Source of the DNA: JBMNRY01 sp050944915
GTDB lineage: Bacteria; Bacillota; Limnochordia; JAAZLZ01
NCBI GenBank assembly: GCA_050944915.1
Contig: JBMNRY010000011.1
Coordinates: 1 to 32,283, forward strand
Direction of reading: 5' to 3'
Length of the DNA stretch: 32,283 bases
How positions within the stretch are numbered: position 1 is the stretch's first letter; every line of letters begins with the position of its first letter. Shown here one piece after another: positions 24,363 to 31,997 of the stretch. Below the pieces are notes generated by a model. The model made no database searches and was not told the DNA's origin. It saw nothing but the letters and a program-made list of their open reading frames with translations. A program made the translations under genes and the position numbers.

Positions 24363-25474
24363 ACGTTTCCGGATACCACCGTTTTTGCTAGTGGGACAAT
24401 GATTTCTTTCTTTTCTAGAGGTTTTCCAGCATGATAGCAGATTATCGAAACAACGATTTGTTCGTGGCATAGATCACTTATATAGGGCAACTCGGTTTCG
24501 ACCTTGAACTCTTCTCCTGGCTGTAAAACGTCCATATTAAGGGCTAATTCGCTTAATATTGATCCGCTCAACGAAGAGATTCTAGCGTTTGCAGTGGGAG
24601 TGATATTTATGTTCCCAGTGTTTGACCCCGAGAATCTGATCTTTATTGAGTCTTCTTCACAGCTGGCTTTAATTGTATCGATTTCTAAAGCTGCCTGCCC
24701 CAAAACAAACGGCTCTATTAGTTCAAATTCTGTTTCTTGCCTTAGAACGCAACCAGGGCTTATCTCAAAGAACGCAATGGCCTTATACGTACCAACGTCC
24801 TTTTCGGTCGGTACCCAAGTTGTAGCAAATTGCCGGGCATAGCCCGGTAACACTATTCCCGTGGGGATGGCGATCTCGTGTTTCTCATTGTGTGGCGTAT
24901 AGATGATCACTTTGCCATTTGGTCTGAAATGGGTGTTCCCAATGTTTTCAACTATATATGCCAAATCTACTCCCTTCATTATGCTCTGAGAAACTTGTAC
25001 ATCCGACAGATGTGCTTCAAGTGTAGAATCGACACTCGGCTTTACTAAAACCCAAGCCATTAAATTCCCTAAAGCCGTTCCGTTTTTCTCTAAAGTGAAT
25101 GCTACCAAAGGGCAAATCCCTCTTTCGAAATCTTCTTCTCTCAATTTAATGCTAACAGTGCGTGTTTGACCGCCCTCCAACGAAAACGATTTTGGATCAA
25201 TATCTGCTGAGTTGTACTTGCCGCAACTATCCCAGAAGAAGATTGGACTACCGTTAAGATCGTGACCTCCTCTAACAAGCTTAACAGAGACATCATAAGC
25301 TGTTTTGCTCATGTTAGAGATACTTAATTCAAATTTCTTGTCAAAAGTAGTCTCTATAATAGCCGGAAATAAACGGATACTGGCTTGATTAGTTCCCGAA
25401 AAAACCAAAGAAGATAATATCACTAAGAACCACACAGGTTTAAATGATGTAGGTGATATTGGGTGAAGAGACAC
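24359..25474 (-). CDS. PapD-like periplasmic chaperone-type protein
   Basis: A 371-residue secreted protein. After an N-terminal hydrophobic segment (VWFLVILSSLVFSG) it begins ASIRLFPAIIETTFDKKFELSISNMSKTAYDVSVKL, the pattern of the first Ig strand pair of pilus chaperones and DUF916-like proteins. Two or three beta-sandwich modules follow (VSVKLVRGG; LAYIVENIGNTHFRPNGKVII; IKIRFSGSNTGNINITPTANARI), the latter like CARDB folds. The GTG at 25474 has AGGTGA just upstream. It overlaps the usher-like gene by four bases (ATGA), so the two products are made together. It is larger than classic chaperones (about 230 residues), so it might instead be a structural surface protein. Confidence 0.6.
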   Translation of the reverse strand: MSLHPISPTSFKPVWFLVILSSLVFSGTNQASIRLFPAIIETTFDKKFELSISNMSKTAYDVSVKLVRGGHDLNGSPIFFWDSCGKYNSADIDPKSFSLEGGQTRTVSIKLREEDFERGICPLVAFTLEKNGTALGNLMAWVLVKPSVDSTLEAHLSDVQVSQSIMKGVDLAYIVENIGNTHFRPNGKVIIYTPHNEKHEIAIPTGIVLPGYARQFATTWVPTEKDVGTYKAIAFFEISPGCVLRQETEFELIEPFVLGQAALEIDTIKASCEEDSIKIRFSGSNTGNINITPTANARISSLSGSILSELALNMDVLQPGEEFKVETELPYISDLCHEQIVVSIICYHAGKPLEKKEIIVPLAKTVVSGNV

Positions 25475-25679
25475 AAAACTCACCTCTCTTAGCGACTACC
25501 TATGGTCTTAATCAAAATATGACTTATAGTACTATGTACCACTGTAAAATATATTCCGCGTAGAAACAGGATTCGAAGACCATTGTCATTTTTTGTAAGA
25601 ATTCCGTAGGCAAACGACCAAAGAAGTCCTAACATAAAACTCTTTAAGAGGAAAAATAACATCGACTATTCACCCCGTG

Positions 25680-25712
25680 CGATTGCTCGGCACACTGGGC
25701 GCCGAGCAATCG
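25680..25712. repeat. Strong 12-bp stem-loop downstream of the GG-motif gene
   Basis: Arms CGATTGCTCGGC and GCCGAGCAATCG, perfect, with a nine-base loop, 18 bases after the stop codon of the 25730-26146 gene. On the minus strand no T-run follows, so it could be a 3'-end stabilising or processing hairpin that gives the first two genes more mRNA than the chaperone and barrel genes. The rest of 25475-25679 is AT-rich with no gene; a TATAAG box near 25530 may be part of a promoter. Confidence 0.55.
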
Positions 25713-25729
25713 TCTATTATTGGACCTTC

Positions 25730-26146
25730 CTACCAGAGCCCAATATTGCTACCCAACAATCGTACCAAGCGACTACCACAATGAGCTGCTACACCATGTA
25801 AGGTCCCCTGCGCAACCTGTAAAACAAAACCTCCCGAAATCGGCGTAGCCGCAATCAACGTCCCTGTAATCGCTCCAGATAAAGTTGAGGCAAAAGCCTC
25901 AGTTCCGTTCCAGGATTTTTCATATAGCGCATCTATTGCGTAAGAAGAGAAACCAACCGCGGCCCCAGTAAGGGATCCGATCAAGAGAGCTGATGCTCCA
26001 CCAGTAACATCTTCCAGCTCGGTTAATTCCACAATTTCCCCATATTCGTTGTATTCTGATATTTCGGCATATGCATTCGCAACTGGGCCAACTAATGCTT
26101 GCATGAACAATGCCACAACCACAATTATACTCAGCCTTTTTGTCAT
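25730..26146 (-). CDS. Secreted small protein with GG-type motif and glycine-zipper tail
   Basis: A 138-residue protein. Residues 1-27 are a Sec signal peptide (ending ANAYA). Then comes EIVELTELEDVTGG, which resembles the double-glycine leader of class II bacteriocins (E-L-x-x-L-x-x-V-x-G-G), followed by a hydrophobic, Gly/Ala-rich region (ASALLIGSLTGAAVGFSSYA; STLSGAITGTLIA; GTLHGVAAH) of glycine-zipper type seen in membrane-active peptides and pre-toxin segments. The combination of a Sec peptide with a GG motif is unusual. Start ATG with GGGGTG. It starts 26 bases after the preceding gene, so they are likely co-transcribed. I do not recognise its function; no peptidase transporter is nearby. 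Confidence 0.6.
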   Translation of the reverse strand: MTKRLSIIVVVALFMQALVGPVANAYAEISEYNEYGEIVELTELEDVTGGASALLIGSLTGAAVGFSSYAIDALYEKSWNGTEAFASTLSGAITGTLIAATPISGGFVLQVAQGTLHGVAAHCGSRLVRLLGSNIGLW

Positions 26147-26172
26147 CCTTTTTCACCCCGTTCAATCAAATT

Positions 26173-26697
26173 TCAGAGAGACGGTCCTATTGAATACACA
26201 AGCCCTAAACGATATACCCGGCCAGGGGTAAGAATCTTATCTTCCCACGACGGATTTACCTTGATCCTAATCGAAATATGCTCCCCTTCGGGTCCTGTCT
26301 TGGGCATTATGGGGAGAATTGGCTCCATTTCACCGTTTAGCTCAAACCAATTTCCCCCATTAACACTCACCAAAACTGGATTTGACAACTTTTCCCCCGC
26401 ATAAGTGTAACCCCCGGCATCTACATCGTATTCAGAAAACGTACTTTCCCCATTTTCAGTTCCGAGATAGATAACCCAACTACTATTCGACCGAACTTCC
26501 AGATGTATTGGTTCCGAAACAACTTCTCGCCCTGGCACCAAATCAGGCAAATGGATTTCCTGATTAACCCAATCAACCAGCTCAACAGCTCGAACTACGC
26601 TTGCCGAAAAATGCGTGCTAGGAAGCTCATTCGCATTCACTGACACAGCCAAAATAATAGTCAGAACCCAAGTTGCCCCAATAGAACGTTTAACCAT
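26173..26697 (-). CDS. Small secreted beta-rich protein, candidate pilin-like subunit
   Basis: A 174-residue protein with a signal peptide (RSIGATWVLTIILAVSVNA) and a single beta-rich domain. I chose the ATG at 26697, which has AAAGGAGGG upstream; the longer open frame lacks a ribosome site. Its C-terminal part GEHISIRIKVNPSWED matches GSHISIKYRMNVTWED in the N-terminal domain of the usher-like protein, and flanking residues (PL/DLV, VNG, PI) also align, so the two domains are homologous. As first gene of the cluster it could be the exported subunit handled by the chaperone and barrel proteins; this is inference. No sortase motif is seen. Confidence 0.65.
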   Translation of the reverse strand: MVKRSIGATWVLTIILAVSVNANELPSTHFSASVVRAVELVDWVNQEIHLPDLVPGREVVSEPIHLEVRSNSSWVIYLGTENGESTFSEYDVDAGGYTYAGEKLSNPVLVSVNGGNWFELNGEMEPILPIMPKTGPEGEHISIRIKVNPSWEDKILTPGRVYRLGLVYSIGPSL

Positions 26698-26815
26698 TGT
26701 TACCCTCCTTTCTATTTTGTTTACTTGTACTTTACCATAAACGAGTGTCTCTTGATGTTGAAAATTGTCGTCCCTCATTTTTTCGCGTTTTTGGGTCGCT
26801 AAGATAAAAAGCGAA

Positions 26816-26948
26816 CCACCTTGACCATTACCTCTGTCATATGGAAGTCATCATGGACTTCTACATAACAAGCAATAAATGGGTGGTCAAGGTGGACAGT
26901 ATCAGGTTTGATTAAAGGATTTTTGCACCAATAAATTTCGCTGATACT
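26816..26948. repeat. Tandem stem-loops upstream of the secreted-protein cluster
   Basis: The region 26698-27042 has no gene. It holds a 12-bp perfect inverted repeat (CCACCTTGACCA at 26816-26827, TGGTCAAGGTGG at 26884-26895) whose loop contains GAAGTC/GACTTC, followed at once by an 8-bp repeat AGTATCAG/CTGATACT (26898-26905, 26941-26948), and preceded by TCGCT/AGCGA (26796-26814). On the minus strand TTGACC at the first arm could be a -35 box with a poor TATGTA -10. It may be a leader RNA or operator of the cluster. Confidence 0.45.
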
Positions 26949-27042
26949 CGGAACTTATCACCATGCATAAAAAGACTATGAGCGCGATTTCTGTTGTCCA
27001 GGAAACCATTTAGCCGAAGGTTACCCAGCCAGGGTAAACCAC

Positions 27043-27067
27043 CAATAAAGCCCGCCTACTGGCGGGC
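27043..27067 (-). terminator. Intrinsic terminator of the metK-ahcY operon
   Basis: Seven-base-pair GC-only stem (GCCCGCC / GGCGGGC) with an AGTA loop followed on the minus strand by TTTATT, starting a few bases after the ahcY stop codon. Confidence 0.85.
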
Positions 27068-27073
27068 CTGCAA

Positions 27074-28330
27074 CTACGTTCCCATTGTGTAGCTCTTCAA
27101 GTAACTTTCTTGTTCCGGAGTCAACTTACCTATCGTGATTGCCATCGTTTCTAACTTACGTCGAGCTATATCTCGGTCTATATTCTCCGGAACATCATAA
27201 ACCTTTTTCTCCAGTTTCCCTTTCACGTCCAGTAGCCAACGACATGATAGGGCCTGGTTAGCAAAACTCATATCCATAACCATGGCGGGGTGGCCTTCAG
27301 CGGCAGCCAAGTTGACCAACCGTCCTTCGGAAAGAAGACGGATCCGTTTCCCGTCTTCGAGATGGTACTCCTCAACCTCATCCCGAACAACTTCTTTCTT
27401 GGCGGCTAGTTCTTCTAAACCTTCCACATCGATTTCCACGTTAAAATGCCCTGCATTGGCCACGAGTGCTCCGTCCTTCATCAAGGGAAAGTGTGCCCGT
27501 CCTATTGCATGGAGATTTCCCGTAACCGTTAAGAATATGTCTCCATAGCGGGCCGCTTCTTCCATCGGCATGACTCTGTAACCATCCATTACTGCTTCCA
27601 AGGCCCGGAGGGGATCGACCTCGACAACAATAACATTGGCACCCATCCCTCGAGCTCTACTTGCCACTCCTCGACCACACCACCCGTATCCCACAACAAC
27701 AAAGGTGCTCCCCGCAATTAAGAAGTTTGTCGCCCGAAGGATACCGTCAATGGTGGACTGCCCTGTTCCATACCGATTATCGAACATATGCTTAGTATAA
27801 GCATTATTTACGGCTACGATCGGATACTCTAAGAATCCGTCTGCCTCCATAGCTTTCAAACGAATAACGCCTGTGGTCGTCTCTTCGGTACCACCAATAA
27901 TATTGACCAGCAGGTCCCTTCTGTCGCTATGCAGGGTGTTAACCAGATCCGCTCCATCGTCCATGGTAATGTGGGGTTTAAGATCAAGGGTCTGATGGAT
28001 ATGACGATAATATGTTTCTTTATCTTCGCCACGAATGGCATAGGTAGAAATCCCGTAGATTTCCCCCAGGGCTGCAGCTACATCATCCTGGGTACTCAAA
28101 GGGTTGCTGGCACACAATGCAACCTCGGCTCCACCCATTTTCAGGGTGCGCATCAAATTCGCCGTCTCGGTGGTAACATGTAAACAAGCGGCAATTCTCA
28201 GGCCTTGAAGTGGTTTTGTATTCGCCCACTCTTCCCTAATTGAGGCCAAAACCGGCATACTATCATCGGCCCATTCAATTCTTTTCCTGCCCAGATCTTT
28301 TTTCTCCGGATCCAGATAGTCTCCGTTCAA
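27074..28330 (-). CDS. ahcY: S-adenosylhomocysteine hydrolase (adenosylhomocysteinase)
   Basis: A 418-residue SAH hydrolase that splits S-adenosylhomocysteine to adenosine and homocysteine. Visible: HVTTETANLM (substrate site), EETTTGVIRL, NNAYTKHMFDNRYGTGQS, the NAD-binding GYGWCGRGVA, NAGHFNVEID and AAAEGHPAMVMDMSFANQ. It is of the shorter type found in archaea and thermophilic bacteria, lacking the C-terminal KPDHYRY tail. Start is TTG at 28330 with GGGAGG seven bases upstream. It follows metK by 18 bases, so SAM synthesis and SAH recycling are made from one transcript. Confidence 0.96.
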   Translation of the reverse strand: MNGDYLDPEKKDLGRKRIEWADDSMPVLASIREEWANTKPLQGLRIAACLHVTTETANLMRTLKMGGAEVALCASNPLSTQDDVAAALGEIYGISTYAIRGEDKETYYRHIHQTLDLKPHITMDDGADLVNTLHSDRRDLLVNIIGGTEETTTGVIRLKAMEADGFLEYPIVAVNNAYTKHMFDNRYGTGQSTIDGILRATNFLIAGSTFVVVGYGWCGRGVASRARGMGANVIVVEVDPLRALEAVMDGYRVMPMEEAARYGDIFLTVTGNLHAIGRAHFPLMKDGALVANAGHFNVEIDVEGLEELAAKKEVVRDEVEEYHLEDGKRIRLLSEGRLVNLAAAEGHPAMVMDMSFANQALSCRWLLDVKGKLEKKVYDVPENIDRDIARRKLETMAITIGKLTPEQESYLKSYTMGT

Positions 28331-28348
28331 TTTGTAGCCTCCCTATGC

Positions 28349-29545
28349 TTAAATACCCAGAGCCCTAGCTATTTGCTCAGCCTTATCCGTCCGTTCCCAC
28401 GGAAGATCCAAGTCTGCTCGACCAAAATGGCCATAGGCTGCAACTTGCTTGTAAATCGGTCTCCTAAGGTCCAAATCACGAATAATTGCTGCCGGACGTA
28501 AATCAAAATACTTGGGCACCAACTGAGCAATCTCCTCATCGGAAATGCGCCCGGTACCGAAGGTATTGACCATTAAAGACACTGGTTTGGCGACGCCGAT
28601 GGCATAGGCCACCTGTACCTCACATCGACGGGCCAACCCGGCGGCAACTATGTTTTTAGCCACATAGCGCGCAGCATAGGAGCCAGAACGATCAACTTTG
28701 GTGGGATCCTTACCTGAAAAAGCACCCCCACCATGGCGACCCATACCACCATAGGTATCAACAATAAGTTTACGGCCCGTTAGTCCCGCGTCTCCTTGGG
28801 GGCCACCAACTACAAAACGACCGGTGGGATTAATAAAATACTTGGTACGCTCATCTAGAAATGCGGGAGGAACCACGGGAAGAATGACTGTTTCTATAAG
28901 ATCCCGCTCAATTTGTACCTGAGTAACTTTCGGGTGATGTTGGGCCGAAACAACGATAGAATCTACCCGTTTCGGTTGATCATTCTCATATTCAATGGTC
29001 ACCTGTGTCTTCCCATCAGGACGCAAATACTCCAATTCACCACTCTTGCGCACCTGGGCTAAACGCCTGGCCAACTTATGGGCTAGGGAAATGGGCATTG
29101 GCATTAACTCAGGGGTTTCATCAGTAGCATAGCCAAACATCATCCCCTGATCTCCAGCACCAATTTCGGCGTCCTTTGCTTGAGCTTGTCTCTGTTCCAA
29201 GGCCGCCTCCACCCCTCGAGCGATATCGGGAGACTGTTCATCGATGGAAGTCAAAACAGCACAAGTGCTAGAATCAAAACCATACTTAGCCCGAGTATAA
29301 CCGATCTCCCGGATGGTTTCCCGCACCACCTGAGGTATGTCCACATAACACTTAGTAGTAATCTCACCCATCACCAACACTAACCCGGTTGTTACCGCTG
29401 TTTCACAGGCAACCCTCGCCAAAGGATCGACAGCCAAGATCGCATCCAAAATGGCGTCGGAAATCTGATCACATATCTTATCAGGATGCCCTTCGGTAAC
29501 CGATTCCGATGTAAATAAATAGTCCCGGGCCCCTATATTATTCAT
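28349..29545 (-). CDS. metK: S-adenosylmethionine synthetase
   Basis: A 398-residue methionine adenosyltransferase making SAM from methionine and ATP. Family motifs are intact: FTSESVTEGHPDKICDQ at the N-terminus, GAGDQGMMFGYA, GGPQGDAGLTGRK and GGGAFSGKDPTKVDRS. I use the ATG at 29545, which has GGAGGAGG eight bases upstream, not an in-frame GTG/ATG further up. It leads the metK-ahcY operon. The promoter at 29628-29656 overlaps an inverted repeat; I found no SAM-I riboswitch core in the leader. Confidence 0.97.
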   Translation of the reverse strand: MNNIGARDYLFTSESVTEGHPDKICDQISDAILDAILAVDPLARVACETAVTTGLVLVMGEITTKCYVDIPQVVRETIREIGYTRAKYGFDSSTCAVLTSIDEQSPDIARGVEAALEQRQAQAKDAEIGAGDQGMMFGYATDETPELMPMPISLAHKLARRLAQVRKSGELEYLRPDGKTQVTIEYENDQPKRVDSIVVSAQHHPKVTQVQIERDLIETVILPVVPPAFLDERTKYFINPTGRFVVGGPQGDAGLTGRKLIVDTYGGMGRHGGGAFSGKDPTKVDRSGSYAARYVAKNIVAAGLARRCEVQVAYAIGVAKPVSLMVNTFGTGRISDEEIAQLVPKYFDLRPAAIIRDLDLRRPIYKQVAAYGHFGRADLDLPWERTDKAEQIARALGI

Positions 29546-29627
29546 GAGCCTGTCCTCCTCCCACAACCCAACTCTATCGGCAATTACCTCTATTTAACCT
29601 TCCCAAAGACGTCCCGTTTACGCGGGC

Positions 29628-29662
29628 ATTTTACCACGATTTACCGGTCCCGTCAATCGTGG
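29628..29662 (-). promoter_or_regulatory. metK promoter with an overlapping inverted-repeat operator
   Basis: Minus strand -35 TTGACG (29651-29656), 17-base spacer and -10 TAAAAT (29628-29633), a near-consensus sigma-A promoter about 85 bases before the metK start. An exact inverted repeat CCACGATT/AATCGTGG (29655-29662 and 29634-29641) covers the -35 box and the spacer and abuts the -10, an ideal position for a repressor. A small hairpin GCGATTT/AAATCGC (29662-29682) lies just upstream. Confidence 0.75.
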
Positions 29663-29663
29663 C

Positions 29664-30125
29664 GATTTCCGAAGAAAATCGCATAATTTCCATCCTTTTC
29701 AGTCCCCAAGGCCTCTGAAGACTTACCATGCGCGGCAATTCCTTTAATTTCCCCCAAACAATGCAAGGGTAGTGGGGTCCAGCGGACCCAGCGAACTACG
29801 GAAAAGACAATGATTTTTTCTTTTCTTCCCCCATACTGAGTTAATAAGAAGGCTTGGGTAACAACACAACCGGATAGAACCATAATATCGAAGAAATGCA
29901 GCTCAATGGTCCATAGGCATTATCCCAAAAAATGGTGATAGAGTCAAAAAAGACTTGGCCTGTAAAGACCTTAAGAAATTGTTTGGAAATATCTGGGAAC
30001 CAACATGTAAAATAACGGCTCTGGTATTCCGGGCAAGGCTGGAAAAATCTGATGGAGAGCTGAAAATCAGATTCTGGGAAATGGCCTTTGTCGGCCAATA
30101 GCTGACCTTCGGCCATTTCCACCCC
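29664..30125. other. Divergent intergenic region between metK and sulP
   Basis: About 460 bases without a supported gene. It contains a second minus-strand promoter (TTGACT at 29942-29947, 17-base spacer, GATAAT at 29919-29924), whose transcript would run through several hairpins: GAAAAGA/TCTTTTC, GGGTCC/GGACCC (29775-29789) within GTAG/CTAC, towards metK. Closer to sulP are AATCTGAT/ATCAGATT (30046-30073) and GGAAATGGCC/GGCCATTTCC (30077-30120). Short open frames here lack ribosome sites. It could encode a small RNA or a long metK leader. Confidence 0.45.
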
Positions 30126-30153
30126 TTGACTTCTCTGGAATTTCTGTTATCAT
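30126..30153 (+). promoter_or_regulatory. Promoter of the sulP-mrp operon
   Basis: TTGACT (30126-30131), 16-base spacer, TATCAT (30148-30153), sigma-A type. Transcription would begin near 30160, just before the c-di-AMP aptamer. Confidence 0.6.
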
Positions 30154-30189
30154 TAGAGTCAATGTTCCAGTGCACACAATTACATATGT

Positions 30190-30313
30190 CCCAAACTCCG
30201 AATTTCCTCATGGAAAGCGGGAGACCCAATTAGATTGTGTTGGGGTTAATCCTGTTTATCAGGTAGGGCAACTTGGGTGCCCGAACCCGTCAGCTAACCC
30301 CGTAGGAGTACCC
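30190..30313 (+). promoter_or_regulatory. Cyclic-di-AMP riboswitch (ydaO/yuaA type)
   Basis: The leader contains the conserved ydaO blocks in order: GCGGGAGACCCAAT, a short stem, TTGGGGTTAATCC, then AGGTAGGGCAACTTGGGT, and the diagnostic CCGAACCCGTCAGCTAACC followed by CCGTAGG. These correspond to the ligand-binding core and pseudoknot segments of the family. A terminator hairpin follows at once, as expected for a switch that turns genes off when c-di-AMP is high. It controls sulP and the antiporter gene(s) beyond. Confidence 0.92.
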
Positions 30314-30315
30314 CA

Positions 30316-30349
30316 AGCGTAGAGCTTTTATTTTGGCCCTGCGCTTTTT
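30316..30349 (+). terminator. Riboswitch-controlled intrinsic terminator
   Basis: AGCGTAG (30316-30322) pairs with CTGCGCT (30339-30345, one G-U), followed by a run of five T. It lies directly after the c-di-AMP aptamer and about 90 bases before sulP. Confidence 0.7.
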
Positions 30350-30438
30350 CGCGTTCACGACACAGCTTGTTCTCTATGTTCTAAATAACAATTTTGAACA
30401 TTCTGCAAATAAACGCTGCTCTAAGGGGTGACTTCCCG

Positions 30439-31968
30439 ATGGGTCTTCTTTCGCTAAAGCAATGGAAACATTTGCGTGGTGACATAACTGGTGGCCTCAC
30501 TGCTGCTATTGTGGCCCTCCCTCTGGCACTGGCCTTTGGTATCGCCAGCGGTGCCGGTCCCTTGGCTGGATTGTACGGCTCCATCTTAGGCGGCTTGGTT
30601 GCGGGACTTTTTGGAGGGTGCGGTGTGCAAATCACCGGCCCCACAGGTGCCATGACCGCCGTCTTGGTAAGGGTCTCCAGCCAATACGGGCTCGGTGGAA
30701 TGCTACTGGCCGGTGCCTTGGCGGGCCTCATGCAGATAATCTTTGGGCTCCTTCGTTTAGGCGCCTTTGTAAAGTTTTTACCCCGACCGGTAATCTCCGG
30801 ATTTACCAATGGAGTCTCCATTCTGTTTTTCATGACAGCCATCGGAGATGCCTTGGAAACCCCATCCATAACTTTGATTACCATCGCGGGGATTCTCATA
30901 GCATCCCGCTTACTAAAGAGGATACCCGATTCCCTCGTCGGACTGATTATCGGTCTGACAGCCAATCAACTGTTCATCGGCAGCCCCCATGTGGTCGGTA
31001 ATATCGACCTTCAGCTGCCGACATTTTCCCTGGGCTCAATGCCTTTCGATCAGCTGACCAATCTGTTACTGCCAGCCTTCACCATTTGTCTATTGGGGAG
31101 CATTTCGGCACTACTTTCAGCGGAAGTAACCGACGAAATGATCGGAATCAAACATGACAGCAACCGGGAACTAATCGGTCAAGGATTGGGAAATCTGGTT
31201 GCGACCCTGTTCGGCGGAATACCTGTCTCAGGGGCCGTCGTCCGCTCCGCAGCTAATATCAACAGCGGAGGGCGCACTAGGCTTTCCAGTGTCCTCCATT
31301 CGATTTTTTTACTGCTCATGGTGCTGCTTCTAGCCCCCATTGTCAAACAAATTCCCTTAGCCTCCTTGGCGGCGATCCTAATGGTCGCTTCCATGCGCAC
31401 AGCGGACTGGAAGGGTCTCCGACTTATTCCCCGGGTCCGTTGGAGCTATGGCGCCATCGTTATTCTGACCACCGTATTGACGGTAGTCAAGGATTTGACC
31501 GCCGGAGTGGCAGTGGGCCTTTTGTTTGCGGGAGCCGTTGCCTTGGTTGAGTTGGCCCGTTCCCCCGAGGGAAAATCGGTGGAGTTACCGGCATTGTTTA
31601 CTAAAAGACGGAAAATCAAGATCATAGCCCTGCACGGCCCATTGTTCTTCGTTGGTATTGAAAACCTGCGGCGCAAAATAAATGATGCTGCTGATGCCGA
31701 GATTCTCGTCTGCGACCTTTCATCGGTCACCGCCATAGATGAAAGCGGCGCCTTTGCCCTTGGGGATTTGGTCAGGAGACACCGAAAAGCAGGTCGGGAA
31801 ATATACCTTCGGGGGATGGGAGAGAAACATATACAAATGTTGACCGACATGGGAGTAATCGAGAGTCTAGATTGTCTACGCATCCCGCCGGAAATTTCAG
31901 GAATTATCGATGAAGCATTGGACAATGACAGCCATGAACAACAATTCAACCAATTAGAGCTGGCTTAG
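30439..31968 (+). CDS. SulP-family anion transporter with STAS domain
   Basis: A 509-residue SulP (SLC26-like) transporter. The N-terminal transport domain (about 1-375) has the family stretches GDITGGLTAAIVALPLALAFG, GLYGSILGGLVAGLFGG and ITGPTGAMTAVLV with 10-14 hydrophobic segments; the C-terminal STAS domain (about 400-490) includes ILVCDLSSVTAIDESGAFALGDL. Substrate could be bicarbonate, sulphate or another anion; bicarbonate fits the antiporter gene downstream and BicA-like homologues. I use the ATG at 30439 with AAGGGGTG eight bases upstream; an upstream TTG frame has no ribosome site. Expression should be under c-di-AMP riboswitch control. Confidence 0.92.
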   Translation: MGLLSLKQWKHLRGDITGGLTAAIVALPLALAFGIASGAGPLAGLYGSILGGLVAGLFGGCGVQITGPTGAMTAVLVRVSSQYGLGGMLLAGALAGLMQIIFGLLRLGAFVKFLPRPVISGFTNGVSILFFMTAIGDALETPSITLITIAGILIASRLLKRIPDSLVGLIIGLTANQLFIGSPHVVGNIDLQLPTFSLGSMPFDQLTNLLLPAFTICLLGSISALLSAEVTDEMIGIKHDSNRELIGQGLGNLVATLFGGIPVSGAVVRSAANINSGGRTRLSSVLHSIFLLLMVLLLAPIVKQIPLASLAAILMVASMRTADWKGLRLIPRVRWSYGAIVILTTVLTVVKDLTAGVAVGLLFAGAVALVELARSPEGKSVELPALFTKRRKIKIIALHGPLFFVGIENLRRKINDAADAEILVCDLSSVTAIDESGAFALGDLVRRHRKAGREIYLRGMGEKHIQMLTDMGVIESLDCLRIPPEISGIIDEALDNDSHEQQFNQLELA

Positions 31969-31997
31969 CACACAGATGTAAAGGAGAGGTGATTTAT

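Noticed and set aside
26698..26778. Longer N-terminus for the small secreted protein
   Set aside because: It would bury the signal peptide behind 27 polar residues; the internal ATG has a strong AAAGGAGGG site.
26964..27014. Tiny plus-strand frame MHKKTMSAISVVQETI
   Set aside because: Sixteen codons without a ribosome site; no support.
29546..29627. SAM-I (S-box) riboswitch in the metK leader
   Set aside because: The GATGAAACC...GGCAACC core is absent in the leader.
29653..29883. 76-codon minus-strand frame upstream of metK
   Set aside because: No Shine-Dalgarno site at its ATG, no recognisable domain, and it runs through the metK promoter upstream hairpins; more likely non-coding.
29841..30229. 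Two overlapping minus-strand frames (93 and 108 codons) before sulP
   Set aside because: They overlap each other in different frames, cover inverted repeats and the sulP promoter, and lack ribosome sites.
30381..30965. 194-codon open frame on the minus strand inside sulP
   Set aside because: Antisense to the transporter; composition reflects the complement of hydrophobic codons.
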